DNA of 37,909 nucleotides, from NCBI GenBank assembly GCA_937920475.1, contig CALEUX010000135.1, positions 1 to 37,909 of the forward strand, written 5' to 3'. Position numbers and translations under genes: made by a program. The DNA is from an uncultured Marinilabiliaceae bacterium (GTDB lineage: Bacteria; Bacteroidota; Bacteroidia; Bacteroidales; Marinilabiliaceae). The first letter of the stretch is position 1; every line of letters begins with the position of its first letter. The notes under the pieces are model-generated. The model did not search any database. It was not told where the DNA came from and worked only from the letters and a program-made list of their open reading frames with translations. Positions 8,149 through 16,165 of this stretch are shown here, one piece after another.

Positions 8149-9095
8149 CAAACGTACCTGGCGCACCATTTTTAATTCCACTCTTTGGCGGATACCTTCT
8201 GGATATGGCACTGGGCGACCCGCCTCATCTTTTGCATCCCATCCGGATTTTTGGTGGGATGATTGCATGGATGGAAAAGCAGCTGAACCGTGGCAAGCTG
8301 CGATTTATCAAGGGCATGATGACTGCAATTATCCTGATTGCAACCGTGTGGATTACGTTTCACCTATTCTTCACCATCATCAAAAATATGGATTGGCTCT
8401 GGTATCCGGTCGCTACCATCATGGTTTATTACGGCCTTGCCAACCGAAACCTCATCGACGAAGCGCGAAAGGTAGAAACCGCTTTGAGAAACGATGGCGT
8501 GGAAGCCGGCCGAAAGCAGCTCTCCTTTATTGTTGGGCGTGATACGAAAAATCTCACCCCCAACCAAATACGAACGGCCACACTCGAAACCCTCTCGGAA
8601 AACCTTAGCGACGGGGTCATTGCGCCACTGTTTTACTATGCCATTGGCGGCATCCCGCTTATGTTTGCCTACAAAATGATAAATACGCTGGATTCGATGA
8701 TTGGATATAAGAACGACCGTTTCTTCTACTTCGGAAAGTTTGCCGCCCGATTGGACGATTTGGCCAACTATCTGCCGGCTCGCATTACGGCTTTGCTAAT
8801 GATACTGGTGGCTGCCAAGCCCGGCCTTATCCGGTTCATCATCCAAAACAGAAAAAACCATGCAAGTCCTAACTCCGGATGGCCCGAAGCGGCACTTGCA
8901 GGGATTCTAAATTGTCGGTTTGGTGGCCCCAACGTGTATCATGGCACCGTAGTCAATAAACCTTTTATCGGGCACAACAACAGAGAAATCACATCGCACG
9001 ACATCTCAAAGGCGAGCCACATCAACCACCTCAGCACCATTGCGATGATACTCCTTACTTCCGGTTGCCTGATGGCGTGGCACCTGTTCCTTTAA
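8133..9095 (+). CDS. cbiB: Adenosylcobinamide-phosphate synthase
   Basis: CbiB is an integral membrane protein that attaches aminopropanol phosphate (the CobD product) to adenosylcobyric acid to make adenosylcobinamide phosphate. The 320-residue product shows the N-terminal signature GDPPHLLHPIRIFG (about 28-41), membrane segments near 55-75 and 85-105, the YYAIGGIPLMFAYKMINTLDSMIGYKN-type block (family: G-P-x-x-A-x-x-Y-K-x-x-N-T-x-D-S-M) near 175-200, and the downstream LNCRFGGPNVYHG and DISKASHINHLS segments. The start codon lies inside the end of cobD, so translation is probably coupled. It is the last gene of the cobalamin locus and is followed by hairpins that face a convergent gene. Confidence 0.95.
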   Translation: MAIDLTNVPGAPFLIPLFGGYLLDMALGDPPHLLHPIRIFGGMIAWMEKQLNRGKLRFIKGMMTAIILIATVWITFHLFFTIIKNMDWLWYPVATIMVYYGLANRNLIDEARKVETALRNDGVEAGRKQLSFIVGRDTKNLTPNQIRTATLETLSENLSDGVIAPLFYYAIGGIPLMFAYKMINTLDSMIGYKNDRFFYFGKFAARLDDLANYLPARITALLMILVAAKPGLIRFIIQNRKNHASPNSGWPEAALAGILNCRFGGPNVYHGTVVNKPFIGHNNREITSHDISKASHINHLSTIAMILLTSGCLMAWHLFL

Positions 9096-9247
9096 TTTGC
9101 TTTCGGGCATCAGAATTAAACGCAACGAAGTGTTTTTGGTAAGATACAACCACGCCCAGTTGATGAAAATAACGAGTCGGTTACGTACGCTCAATATCAG
9201 CATAAGATGCAAAAACATCCATACAAACCAGGCGGGTACAAATAAAC

Positions 9248-9330
9248 AGAGAGTGTCTCAAAATTTGAAACACCCTCTTCTGCATTTACAGATTCAAACC
9301 CAGCTTACCCTAAAACAAGTCTGTAAATGC
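9248..9330. terminator. Two consecutive inverted repeats between convergent genes
   Basis: The 256-base gap between cbiB (+) and the chemoreceptor gene (-) contains two stem-loops. The first (9248-9278) pairs AGAGAGTGTCTC with GAAACACCCTCT with two mismatches around an A/T loop. The second pairs GCATTTACAGA (9282-9292) exactly with TCTGTAAATGC (9320-9330), followed by TTTT. A shared bidirectional termination zone is the simplest reading. The first arm resembles ends of small mobile repeats seen in this phylum. A 95-codon open frame across this gap is not believable as a gene. Confidence 0.5.
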
Positions 9331-9351
9331 TTTTCAATCAAAAATCCGGAG

Positions 9352-11271
9352 TTAAACCTTAAAAAATCCTATTATACCTTTTAGACTTTCGGCCTGCGAT
9401 GACAATTCCTCGGCACTGGAAGCCATTTCCTCACTGGCAGCTGCATTGCGCTGAATTACAATACTCAATTCCTGAATGGCATTGTTAACCTGAGCGGTAC
9501 CAACATTTTGTTCCTGTGATGCTGCTGATATTTCCTGTACTAAAGAAGTGGTTTTTTCAACCTGAGGCATTATCTCCATCATCTTTTCGCCTGCCCCCTC
9601 GGCCAGACTCAGACTCTCAGCAGCCAACTTTACAATTTCATCGGCAGCATGCTTACTGCGCTCTGCCAATTTTCGCACTTCCGATGCCACTACAGAAAAG
9701 CCTTTCCCCTGATCGCCGGCTCGTGCAGCTTCAACGGCTGCATTCAGCGCCAGGATATTGGTTTGAAAAGCAATATCATTAATAATCACAATTTTCTCAG
9801 CAATCACACGATTGGCTTCAACTGCCTGAGAAGCCCTTTGTCCTACTATATTAATGCCACTACTGGCCTGCATTGAAATGCCTTCGGTTTCGCGGGCGTT
9901 GGTGGTGTTTTGTTCAATATTGGATGTTATTTGCTGAATGGTAGAAGAAATTTCCTCGGTTGAAGAAGCCTGCTCCGATGCGCCCTGTGAAATCTGAATA
10001 CTGGTGGAACTCAACTGATTACTGGCATCGGAAATATAATTAGCCCCTTCAACAACCTGATGGATAATATCAATAAGTTTTTGACGCATTTTGCTAAACG
10101 ACTGGTAGAGCAATCCAATCTCATCGTTAGCAGTTTTAATGTGGTACTCTTTGGTTAAATCGCCATTGGCCATATCATTAGCCATCTTCACCATACCATC
10201 CAGCGGTTTAACAACCCTGATGGTGTACATTACCACTGCCAAAATACCCATTATAACCATTATCAGCCCCATCAATATCTGGCGAAGCATCAAATTATTG
10301 GCATCTTTGGTAATAGCTGAAATGGGTACTGAAAAACGAATTTGCCATGGCATGCCTGTATCACCAATGATTAATGGCGTTTGAATCTGAATATTGCCAT
10401 CTGATTCTATTATATACAACTGCCCCGATTGAATTCTGCTGATTTCCTCCTGGTAGGTTTCAGGATGCAATTCTTCTAATGACTTGTAAATCAATTCAGG
10501 ATTATTGCGATTGGCAGCTACGATGCCACCATGCGACAACACTTCAACCTGAAAGTCTCCATTATAATAGTTTCCATGACTGCTTAATGCCTGAATAAAA
10601 TCAATTGAGAAATCAATTCCAGTTGTTCCTATAAACTGATTGTTGCTAATAATAGGGGTCATGCACGATACCATCAATACATCTTTCCCTTGGATGGGAT
10701 AAACAATAGGTTCTGTCAGGAAATTTCTTTTTCTATTTTTTGGCTCGTAATACCAGGGTGAAGCAGCTTCATCCTCATAACCCTGTAATACCTCCTTTTC
10801 TGCTACTCCTACCACAGCTTGGGTTACATAAGTCATAAAACGGCCGGTTTCATCGTGTGCCAGGGTATTAATGTATTGTTTGTCTTTGCCGTCAAAAGCA
10901 TTTTCCTCAAAGGCTAAAGTAAATCCAAGATAATTGGGACTCGACAATAATATTTTTTCGGCCATTCTGGTAACTTGCTGCCTGTTTGAGGTTCCAAAAT
11001 ATTCACGCTCTCCATAAATTGACAATGCATTGGCAAACGATTCAGAAGCGTCCATGGCATCCTCTAAAGTAATTCTAATTTGCCCGGCAATATCACGAGC
11101 AACAGCCTCGGCTTCATTTTGAGCCGCGTTTAATGCCATTCGACGGGTTTGTAATCCGCCATAAGCAATTAATATTACAGCAGTAAAAAGTATTCCACTG
11201 CCTATCATCACCCCTAGTTTATTTTTTAGGGAGATGGTATTATTTGTTTGTCTGCCTTTTAAAAATTTCAT
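9352..11271 (-). CDS. Methyl-accepting chemotaxis protein with dCache sensor
   Basis: This is a transmembrane chemoreceptor that would sense an external small ligand and control CheA kinase activity. The order of parts in its 639 residues is: short cytoplasmic N-terminus, TM1 (about 20-40), a large periplasmic double-Cache region (about 41-328, with WYY at 173-175 and [10 protein letters not shown] near 215-224 in the usual ligand-pocket positions), TM2 (about 331-351), HAMP, and a long coiled-coil signalling domain whose tip reads [21 protein letters not shown]. Glutamine/glutamate-rich pairs (for example ASSTEEISS and [15 protein letters not shown]) are candidate methylation sites. There is no C-terminal CheR-tethering pentapeptide. 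The upstream gene on the same strand, 23 bases away, encodes an outer-membrane barrel protein, so they probably form a two-gene operon. The ligand is unknown. Confidence 0.92.
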   Translation of the reverse strand: MKFLKGRQTNNTISLKNKLGVMIGSGILFTAVILIAYGGLQTRRMALNAAQNEAEAVARDIAGQIRITLEDAMDASESFANALSIYGEREYFGTSNRQQVTRMAEKILLSSPNYLGFTLAFEENAFDGKDKQYINTLAHDETGRFMTYVTQAVVGVAEKEVLQGYEDEAASPWYYEPKNRKRNFLTEPIVYPIQGKDVLMVSCMTPIISNNQFIGTTGIDFSIDFIQALSSHGNYYNGDFQVEVLSHGGIVAANRNNPELIYKSLEELHPETYQEEISRIQSGQLYIIESDGNIQIQTPLIIGDTGMPWQIRFSVPISAITKDANNLMLRQILMGLIMVIMGILAVVMYTIRVVKPLDGMVKMANDMANGDLTKEYHIKTANDEIGLLYQSFSKMRQKLIDIIHQVVEGANYISDASNQLSSTSIQISQGASEQASSTEEISSTIQQITSNIEQNTTNARETEGISMQASSGINIVGQRASQAVEANRVIAEKIVIINDIAFQTNILALNAAVEAARAGDQGKGFSVVASEVRKLAERSKHAADEIVKLAAESLSLAEGAGEKMMEIMPQVEKTTSLVQEISAASQEQNVGTAQVNNAIQELSIVIQRNAAASEEMASSAEELSSQAESLKGIIGFFKV

Positions 11272-11294
11272 ACAACTTCACAGTTAACAAGTGT

Positions 11295-12005
11295 TTAAAA
11301 TGAAATGCCTAACACCAGAAAAACATCCTTTTGATTGGGGTTTAAATAGAATGATGCTTTAACCGGCAACGAGAAATAATCGGAAAATTTAACTTCATGA
11401 TTGCTTTCCAAACCTATATTCACAATAGCTGCTTTGTCGGCATAAAAACCTTTATTAATGGTGCCTCCGGCAAATAACGATAAGCTATAATCGTTTAAAG
11501 CAAATGGATATTTAGCTTCAAAATAGGTGGAATAATTCTGGTTGTTCCGAGTATTCAAATCGGCTCCATACACCATAGTACTAGCTGTAAGAATAAGTGG
11601 AAAACGGTGCAGGGTTCCATCAAATACCATACTTGCTTCTAATAGATGACTGGTAGTAGAACGATTCCAATCGCCATAATTAAAGGCTGATAAATCCTGC
11701 TCATCTTCGTTGTAATAATCGTTTAAATTAAATGTAAATCCATTGTTCGAATACGATAAAAAAACATCAATTTCGGCGTAGTTTTTTGAGGTGGCATAAG
11801 AGCCAAAACCTGTTAGCGACCAATTTCCCAATGTAAATGTCATATAGGGCTGTATATTTGGAGCATCACTAAAACTCAATCCTCTCCAAACGTAACGCGA
11901 GTAAATATCAAAGCCTGCATTAAACGCAAGACGCTTGTTCTCCTGTGCTGACGCAAGCGTTACAAGAACAGTAATAAATAAAATTAGTAAAGCTTTTCGT
12001 TTCAT
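11295..12005 (-). CDS. Outer-membrane beta-barrel protein, putative porin-like
   Basis: This 236-residue exported protein starts at the ATG 12003-12005; an in-frame TTG eight codons earlier is less likely. A signal peptide (MKRKALLILFITVLVTLASAQ) is followed by alternating strands rich in Tyr, Asn and Gly, and the chain ends ...FLVLGISF, an outer-membrane C-terminus. The segment FDIYSRYVWRGLSFSD followed by QPYMTF resembles the start of TorF/Gcw_chp-type putative porins, but this is a weak, memory-based match. It is followed by a chemoreceptor gene in the same orientation, and the pair may deliver and sense the same solute. Another small barrel family without pore function remains possible. 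Confidence 0.7.
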   Translation of the reverse strand: MKRKALLILFITVLVTLASAQENKRLAFNAGFDIYSRYVWRGLSFSDAPNIQPYMTFTLGNWSLTGFGSYATSKNYAEIDVFLSYSNNGFTFNLNDYYNEDEQDLSAFNYGDWNRSTTSHLLEASMVFDGTLHRFPLILTASTMVYGADLNTRNNQNYSTYFEAKYPFALNDYSLSLFAGGTINKGFYADKAAIVNIGLESNHEVKFSDYFSLPVKASFYLNPNQKDVFLVLGISF

Positions 12006-12425
12006 TAATTTGCAATTTAGTTGTTTCAAAATACCACTGTCAAGTCAGAAATGTGCAGATGATTTGAGTAAAAACAGGATAACCTGAAAATCCTTTGTAT
12101 TTGAATCCGCTAACTAATGACTCTCTTCATTATCTGAACTTTACAGCCAATAAATCAAAACCTGAAACAATCCTAGAAGCTATAAAGTTATACTTGTGTA
12201 ATACGGTTTTTATACTATCGGGTTGGTAGTATTATATACAATTTACATTAAATTTTATTAAAATAAAATGGCTATTAATATGTATTTCTGAGTATTGCAA
12301 ACGTTTTGAACAATGAGGTAAATTGTTTGTTTTTCTGTAATTTCGAGTCTTGATGAATTTATAACTACCACTGGTAAATAGTCGTCTATAAGGAAAGTTA
12401 TTCTACAGGGAATTTTTAAAACAAA
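12006..12425. other. AT-rich intergenic region, no gene seen
   Basis: This stretch contains the upstream region of the outer-membrane protein gene and the distal 3' region of the TonB-dependent receptor gene, both on the - strand. No protein with a plausible start and family pattern was found. A 61-codon open frame (12258-12443, - strand) runs through the terminator of the receptor gene and is not credible. No clear TAnnTTTG element was found upstream of the barrel gene. Confidence 0.5.
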
Positions 12426-12459
12426 AAAAGCTCCGGTAGCCAATGCAACCGGAGCTTTT
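12426..12459 (-). terminator. Rho-independent terminator of the Oar-like receptor gene
   Basis: A perfect 12-bp stem (AAAAGCTCCGGT / ACCGGAGCTTTT) around a 10-base loop lies 20 bases past the receptor stop. Read on the - strand, the GC-rich stem is followed by seven Ts, then GTTTTAAAAA, a textbook intrinsic terminator. Confidence 0.9.
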
Positions 12460-12479
12460 GAGAAAAAAGAAATAATATT

Positions 12480-15400
12480 TTAGAAAATATACCTTAACCC
12501 AATTTGCGCTCTCCAACGTGAACCAAAATCCGAAATAGAATATGGTTTGCCATTAACCAAACTTGTGCCGGTAAATGTGTAGTTAGGCTGGGTTGTACCA
12601 GTCTGAATTCCAGTATAATTAATTAAAGCATGTTCCTGATTCGAAACAAATTGTTGTTCGCCCCATTCTTTATTCAACAAGTTACCTACATTCATAATAT
12701 CAATAGAAAGTTGGAATTTGTTTGTAACTCCAGCCATATCGACTTTAAACTCTTGGAGTAATTTCAAATCGAAACGATGAGTGAAAGGTAAGCGAGCACC
12801 ATTACGTTCGGCATATTTTCCACGTCGCGTTTTTAAGTAGTCATCACTTTCAATATATGCATTTAATGCATCCCATTGCTCTTCAGGAGTAACAGCTACT
12901 GTTGCGCCATTAACGGTTTTATTATACGAAAGGAGATTTATATCTGACATTTTAGCAGGCACAAAAATCAAATCGTTTGATGTTCCATCGTTATTTAAGT
13001 CACCATTATATCGATATGAAAACGCCTGCCCTGACTGCCCATTATAAAACAATGACACCTGTGTTGACATTAACCCTCTCAGGTAATCTTTTTTATACGA
13101 TAGCAATCCGGTAACACGTGAACCCATATCAAAATTGGAACGAGTGGTTCCTAAATTATTTAAACCATTAACCTGGTTAACATAGCGCCAGTTTGAATAA
13201 GCAACGCTTGATGTGCCTGAATTTAAATCGTACGACTCGCCATATGCGTATGATACTGAAGCTATAAAACCTTTGTTAAACTCTTTCTGCAATTGAGCCA
13301 CATAGTTTAATGCATAACCCTTATTGGTATTCTCAAGTTTCACTATTTCATCATAATTAGCATCTACCCTTCCAGATAAATAACGTGGACGTGTATCGAC
13401 CCCGGTAAAGGTATAGTTCTCGTCAACTTTACGGTTAAGGTTAATGAAGTTTATGTTATTGAGTGTTTTACTGTAAATAACTTCCAGAGTACCCACAATA
13501 CCAAATGGCAATGCTTTGTCAACAGCCAGATTTGACCTAAATACTTGTGGAAATTTAAAATCCTTATCTATAACATTAATTGCTCCACGACCAGGATTGC
13601 GACCATAATCTTCAGCCTTTTTTTGCGTGAAAGGATCTGGATTAAAGGTTATTCCGGCTGGATTGGTAATTGGATTAGCACTTGAGGCTGAACTACCAAC
13701 ACTGAATGTACCATTAACCTGTCCGTTATTAGTAAACTGATTCGACACCCATACAAAAGGCACACGACCTGTAAATAATCCTGTACCACCTCGTACCTGA
13801 AGGGTTTTGTCTCCAAAAACATCCAGGTTGAAACCAAATCGGGGCGACCACAAAACTCGTGTTTGTGGAACTTGGCCGGTTGCTACTCCCTGTGACTTGT
13901 AAGCCTCATTAAAAGCCTCATTCCCTTCAGGTTTATCAGGGAAAATGGGTAAATCAGCACGCAACCCAAAAGTTAATTTCAATTTATCCAATGCCTGAAA
14001 TTCATCCTGCACATACAAACTCAATTGCATAGCCCTAAAATCGGCCGCTCCCTTGGTTTGCATCGGATTATCGCTTTCATCAAAGGAGTAACCAACAGCA
14101 TAATAAGTTGGAGCAACCTCTCCTGGTAATCCAACTGTTTGCCACTGTGCCATATTTTTATAGGCATAGTTACCAAAAATATTCTGCACAAACAGATTGT
14201 AAAATGAATACATCTCGTTGTGAGTGCCAAATGTTAAGGTATGCTTACCTAAATAAAGGTTAAGGTCATTAGTAAAGGTTAAAATATCCTGGTCAAGCTG
14301 ATTGGCTACCGATGACATCTCGCTTCCTACTGTTATGGTTCTACCTCCATCAAGGTTTACCATAACGGTTGGAAAAGGATCTCCCAGTGGGTCTCTGTTA
14401 TCGCGTACTGTTGTGTATCCCAACAACAATCGGTTCGACATTTTTCCGGACAGTAAGCTGTTTAGTTCAAGACCTGTACTATTAGTGGTACTGGGGAAAA
14501 ATAAGCCGTTATTATAAAATCGCAAAGCGGTAGCGCTTCGGCTATTATCTGTATTCTCGCCATAAGTATAACTGTGACGAACCGTTAATTTGTGCTTATT
14601 ACTGATATTCCAGTTAACCTTAAACAATAACTTGTTACTTTTAGTCTCATCGTTTAATTCAAGATAAGAACCTGGATCGTAATTAGGTGCAACACGATTC
14701 AGTACTGCTAAAAAATCTTCAACTTCTTGTATGGTGAATTTAGAACTGGCAGTTCCCGGAATGTAAGCAATAGGGGTTTTACTACGTAAGATTTCCCCAT
14801 TGACAAAAAAGAATAATTTGTTTTTAATAATGGGTCCACCTAAAGTAAAACCAGCCATATAATCCTTATAATCGGGATATTTGGCTTTTGCATTGTTATT
14901 AGTGGCATCGTATTGACCAACCAGCTTTTCGTTATTCCCATAATAATAGGCAGAACCACGAAATTTATTCGTTCCACTCTTGGTTATAGCATTAATACCT
15001 CCTCCTGTAAAACCACTTTGGCGAACATCGTAAGGTGCAATATTAATCTGAAATTCTTCAATAGCATCCATACTAATTGGCTCAATACCTGTTTGTCCAC
15101 CATTGGTACCAGAACCAGCCAACCCAAACACATCGTTGTTTATTAAACCGTCAATGGCAAACTGGTTGTAGCGATTATTGGTACCTGCAAATGATGTTCC
15201 GCTGCCTGCAATATTGGCCAATGGACTTAATTTGGTAAAATCGCGTAGCCCACGTGAAATGGTTGGAACTGCATTAACAACATCGTTTGACACGTTGGTT
15301 GAAGCGCCTGTTCGTTTTGAGTTTATTACACTGTTCTTTATTGCCACTACAACAACCTCGTCCAACTCAGCTACAGATGGATTAAGTGTGAAATTTAAAT

Positions 15401-15704
15401 CAACAACGTTTCCCAATGTCAATGTTATATCATTAACCTGCTGAGTGTTATAACCCACAAAAGATACGCTTATCTGATAAGGTCCTCCTGTTCTCATTCC
15501 TTGCACCATAAACCGACCATTTTCGTTGGTAATGGATGCATACTGTGTGCCAGAGGGTTGGTGTATGGCAACTACCGTTGCACCAGGCAGGGTTTCTCCA
15601 TTGTCGCTTGTAACAGCACCGCTTATCCCAGAGGTTGTTATCTGCGCTAAAGCAACAAAATTAATAGCTGCTACAAGTAGCAACGTTAATAAAATTTTCT
15701 TCAT
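12480..15704 (-). CDS. TonB-dependent receptor, Oar-like, with carboxypeptidase-like N-terminal domain
   Basis: This is a large outer-membrane receptor of 1074 residues. A signal peptide ending ...FVALAQ (about residue 21) is followed by a CarboxypepD_reg-like beta-sandwich (about 25-110, with LPGATV, TNENGRF and VSFVGY), a linker with LDEVVVVA (TonB-box-like), a plug domain (about 130-255, with FAIDGLINND, EFQINIAPYDVRQSGFTGG and INAITKSGTN), and a 22-strand-type barrel that closes with QIGLRYIF. The plug sequence places it with the Oar/OmpA-like group rather than SusC. No SusD partner is nearby, so glycan uptake is not indicated. It stands alone, flanked by its own terminator and a promoter-like element 37 bases upstream of the start. 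The substrate is unknown; peptides or proteins are possible. Confidence 0.92.
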   Translation of the reverse strand: MKKILLTLLLVAAINFVALAQITTSGISGAVTSDNGETLPGATVVAIHQPSGTQYASITNENGRFMVQGMRTGGPYQISVSFVGYNTQQVNDITLTLGNVVDLNFTLNPSVAELDEVVVVAIKNSVINSKRTGASTNVSNDVVNAVPTISRGLRDFTKLSPLANIAGSGTSFAGTNNRYNQFAIDGLINNDVFGLAGSGTNGGQTGIEPISMDAIEEFQINIAPYDVRQSGFTGGGINAITKSGTNKFRGSAYYYGNNEKLVGQYDATNNNAKAKYPDYKDYMAGFTLGGPIIKNKLFFFVNGEILRSKTPIAYIPGTASSKFTIQEVEDFLAVLNRVAPNYDPGSYLELNDETKSNKLLFKVNWNISNKHKLTVRHSYTYGENTDNSRSATALRFYNNGLFFPSTTNSTGLELNSLLSGKMSNRLLLGYTTVRDNRDPLGDPFPTVMVNLDGGRTITVGSEMSSVANQLDQDILTFTNDLNLYLGKHTLTFGTHNEMYSFYNLFVQNIFGNYAYKNMAQWQTVGLPGEVAPTYYAVGYSFDESDNPMQTKGAADFRAMQLSLYVQDEFQALDKLKLTFGLRADLPIFPDKPEGNEAFNEAYKSQGVATGQVPQTRVLWSPRFGFNLDVFGDKTLQVRGGTGLFTGRVPFVWVSNQFTNNGQVNGTFSVGSSASSANPITNPAGITFNPDPFTQKKAEDYGRNPGRGAINVIDKDFKFPQVFRSNLAVDKALPFGIVGTLEVIYSKTLNNINFINLNRKVDENYTFTGVDTRPRYLSGRVDANYDEIVKLENTNKGYALNYVAQLQKEFNKGFIASVSYAYGESYDLNSGTSSVAYSNWRYVNQVNGLNNLGTTRSNFDMGSRVTGLLSYKKDYLRGLMSTQVSLFYNGQSGQAFSYRYNGDLNNDGTSNDLIFVPAKMSDINLLSYNKTVNGATVAVTPEEQWDALNAYIESDDYLKTRRGKYAERNGARLPFTHRFDLKLLQEFKVDMAGVTNKFQLSIDIMNVGNLLNKEWGEQQFVSNQEHALINYTGIQTGTTQPNYTFTGTSLVNGKPYSISDFGSRWRAQIGLRYIF

Positions 15705-15740
15705 ACGTTAATCATTAGGTTTTGATTGTTTTTATTGGTC

Positions 15741-15748
15741 CAAAATTA
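15741..15748 (-). promoter_or_regulatory. Candidate -7 promoter element of the Oar-like receptor gene
   Basis: On the - strand TAATTTTG matches the Bacteroidetes -7 consensus TAnnTTTG and lies about 37 bases upstream of the start codon. No convincing -33 TTG is seen at the usual spacing, so this remains a candidate. Confidence 0.45.
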
Positions 15749-16078
15749 TAAAACTGCTTGTACCTGGAAGGATTTCTAATATTATGGAATTATTAATTTA
15801 CAATTGTTTCTACCTGCTACCACATCATTCGTAAAACCTTACTAAAACTCCTCTTCTTATTCATAAACAATTGACTTCACTTGCCAATAACCTACACCTG
15901 TTATCCTTTTCGTTAATATCCAACTACATCCAATGTGTAAAAGTAAATAAGCCCAAGCTATTTGAATCTTAATTCAGAAGCGTCAATTTAAATAGTAATA
16001 TCTTTATTGTAAAGAATTAAAATCATGCAACACAAAAAAGATATCAACACCTTATTGTTAATATCATGTTGATAACTT
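15749..16078. other. AT-rich intergenic region, no gene seen
   Basis: Sequence between the Oar-like receptor promoter and the terminator of the PAP2-GNAT gene. It is AT-rich with stop codons in all frames, and I see no RNA gene or strong repeat in it. It may hold upstream regulatory sites of the receptor gene. Confidence 0.5.
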
Positions 16079-16119
16079 AAAAGCCAGATTCTAAATATTT
16101 AATTCAGAATCTGGCTTTT
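16079..16119 (-). terminator. Probable terminator of the PAP2-GNAT fusion gene
   Basis: A perfect 14-bp stem (AAAAGCCAGATTCT / AGAATCTGGCTTTT) with a 13-base loop lies 47 bases past the stop codon of the - strand gene. The arms end in A/T runs on both sides, so it could act in either direction, but no + strand gene reads into it. Confidence 0.75.
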
Positions 16120-16165
16120 ACAAAATATACTCTAAATCTTAAAATTGATTTAAACCCGGTAACCA

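Noticed and set aside
1-9095. GC-richer cobalamin region as a horizontally acquired island
   Set aside because: The V-ATPase genes are also GC-richer than their surroundings by eye, so the shift follows gene type and no mobile element or boundary repeat supports transfer.
9097-9384. 95-codon + strand open frame after cbiB
   Set aside because: It crosses both inverted repeats and runs into the chemoreceptor gene, has no family pattern, and starts right after the cbiB stop without a convincing context.
12258-12443. 61-codon - strand open frame downstream of the Oar-like receptor
   Set aside because: It begins inside the receptor gene's terminator region and encodes no recognisable protein.
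12480-15704. SusC-type glycan uptake receptor
   Set aside because: No SusD-like gene is adjacent and the plug region reads like the Oar group instead.
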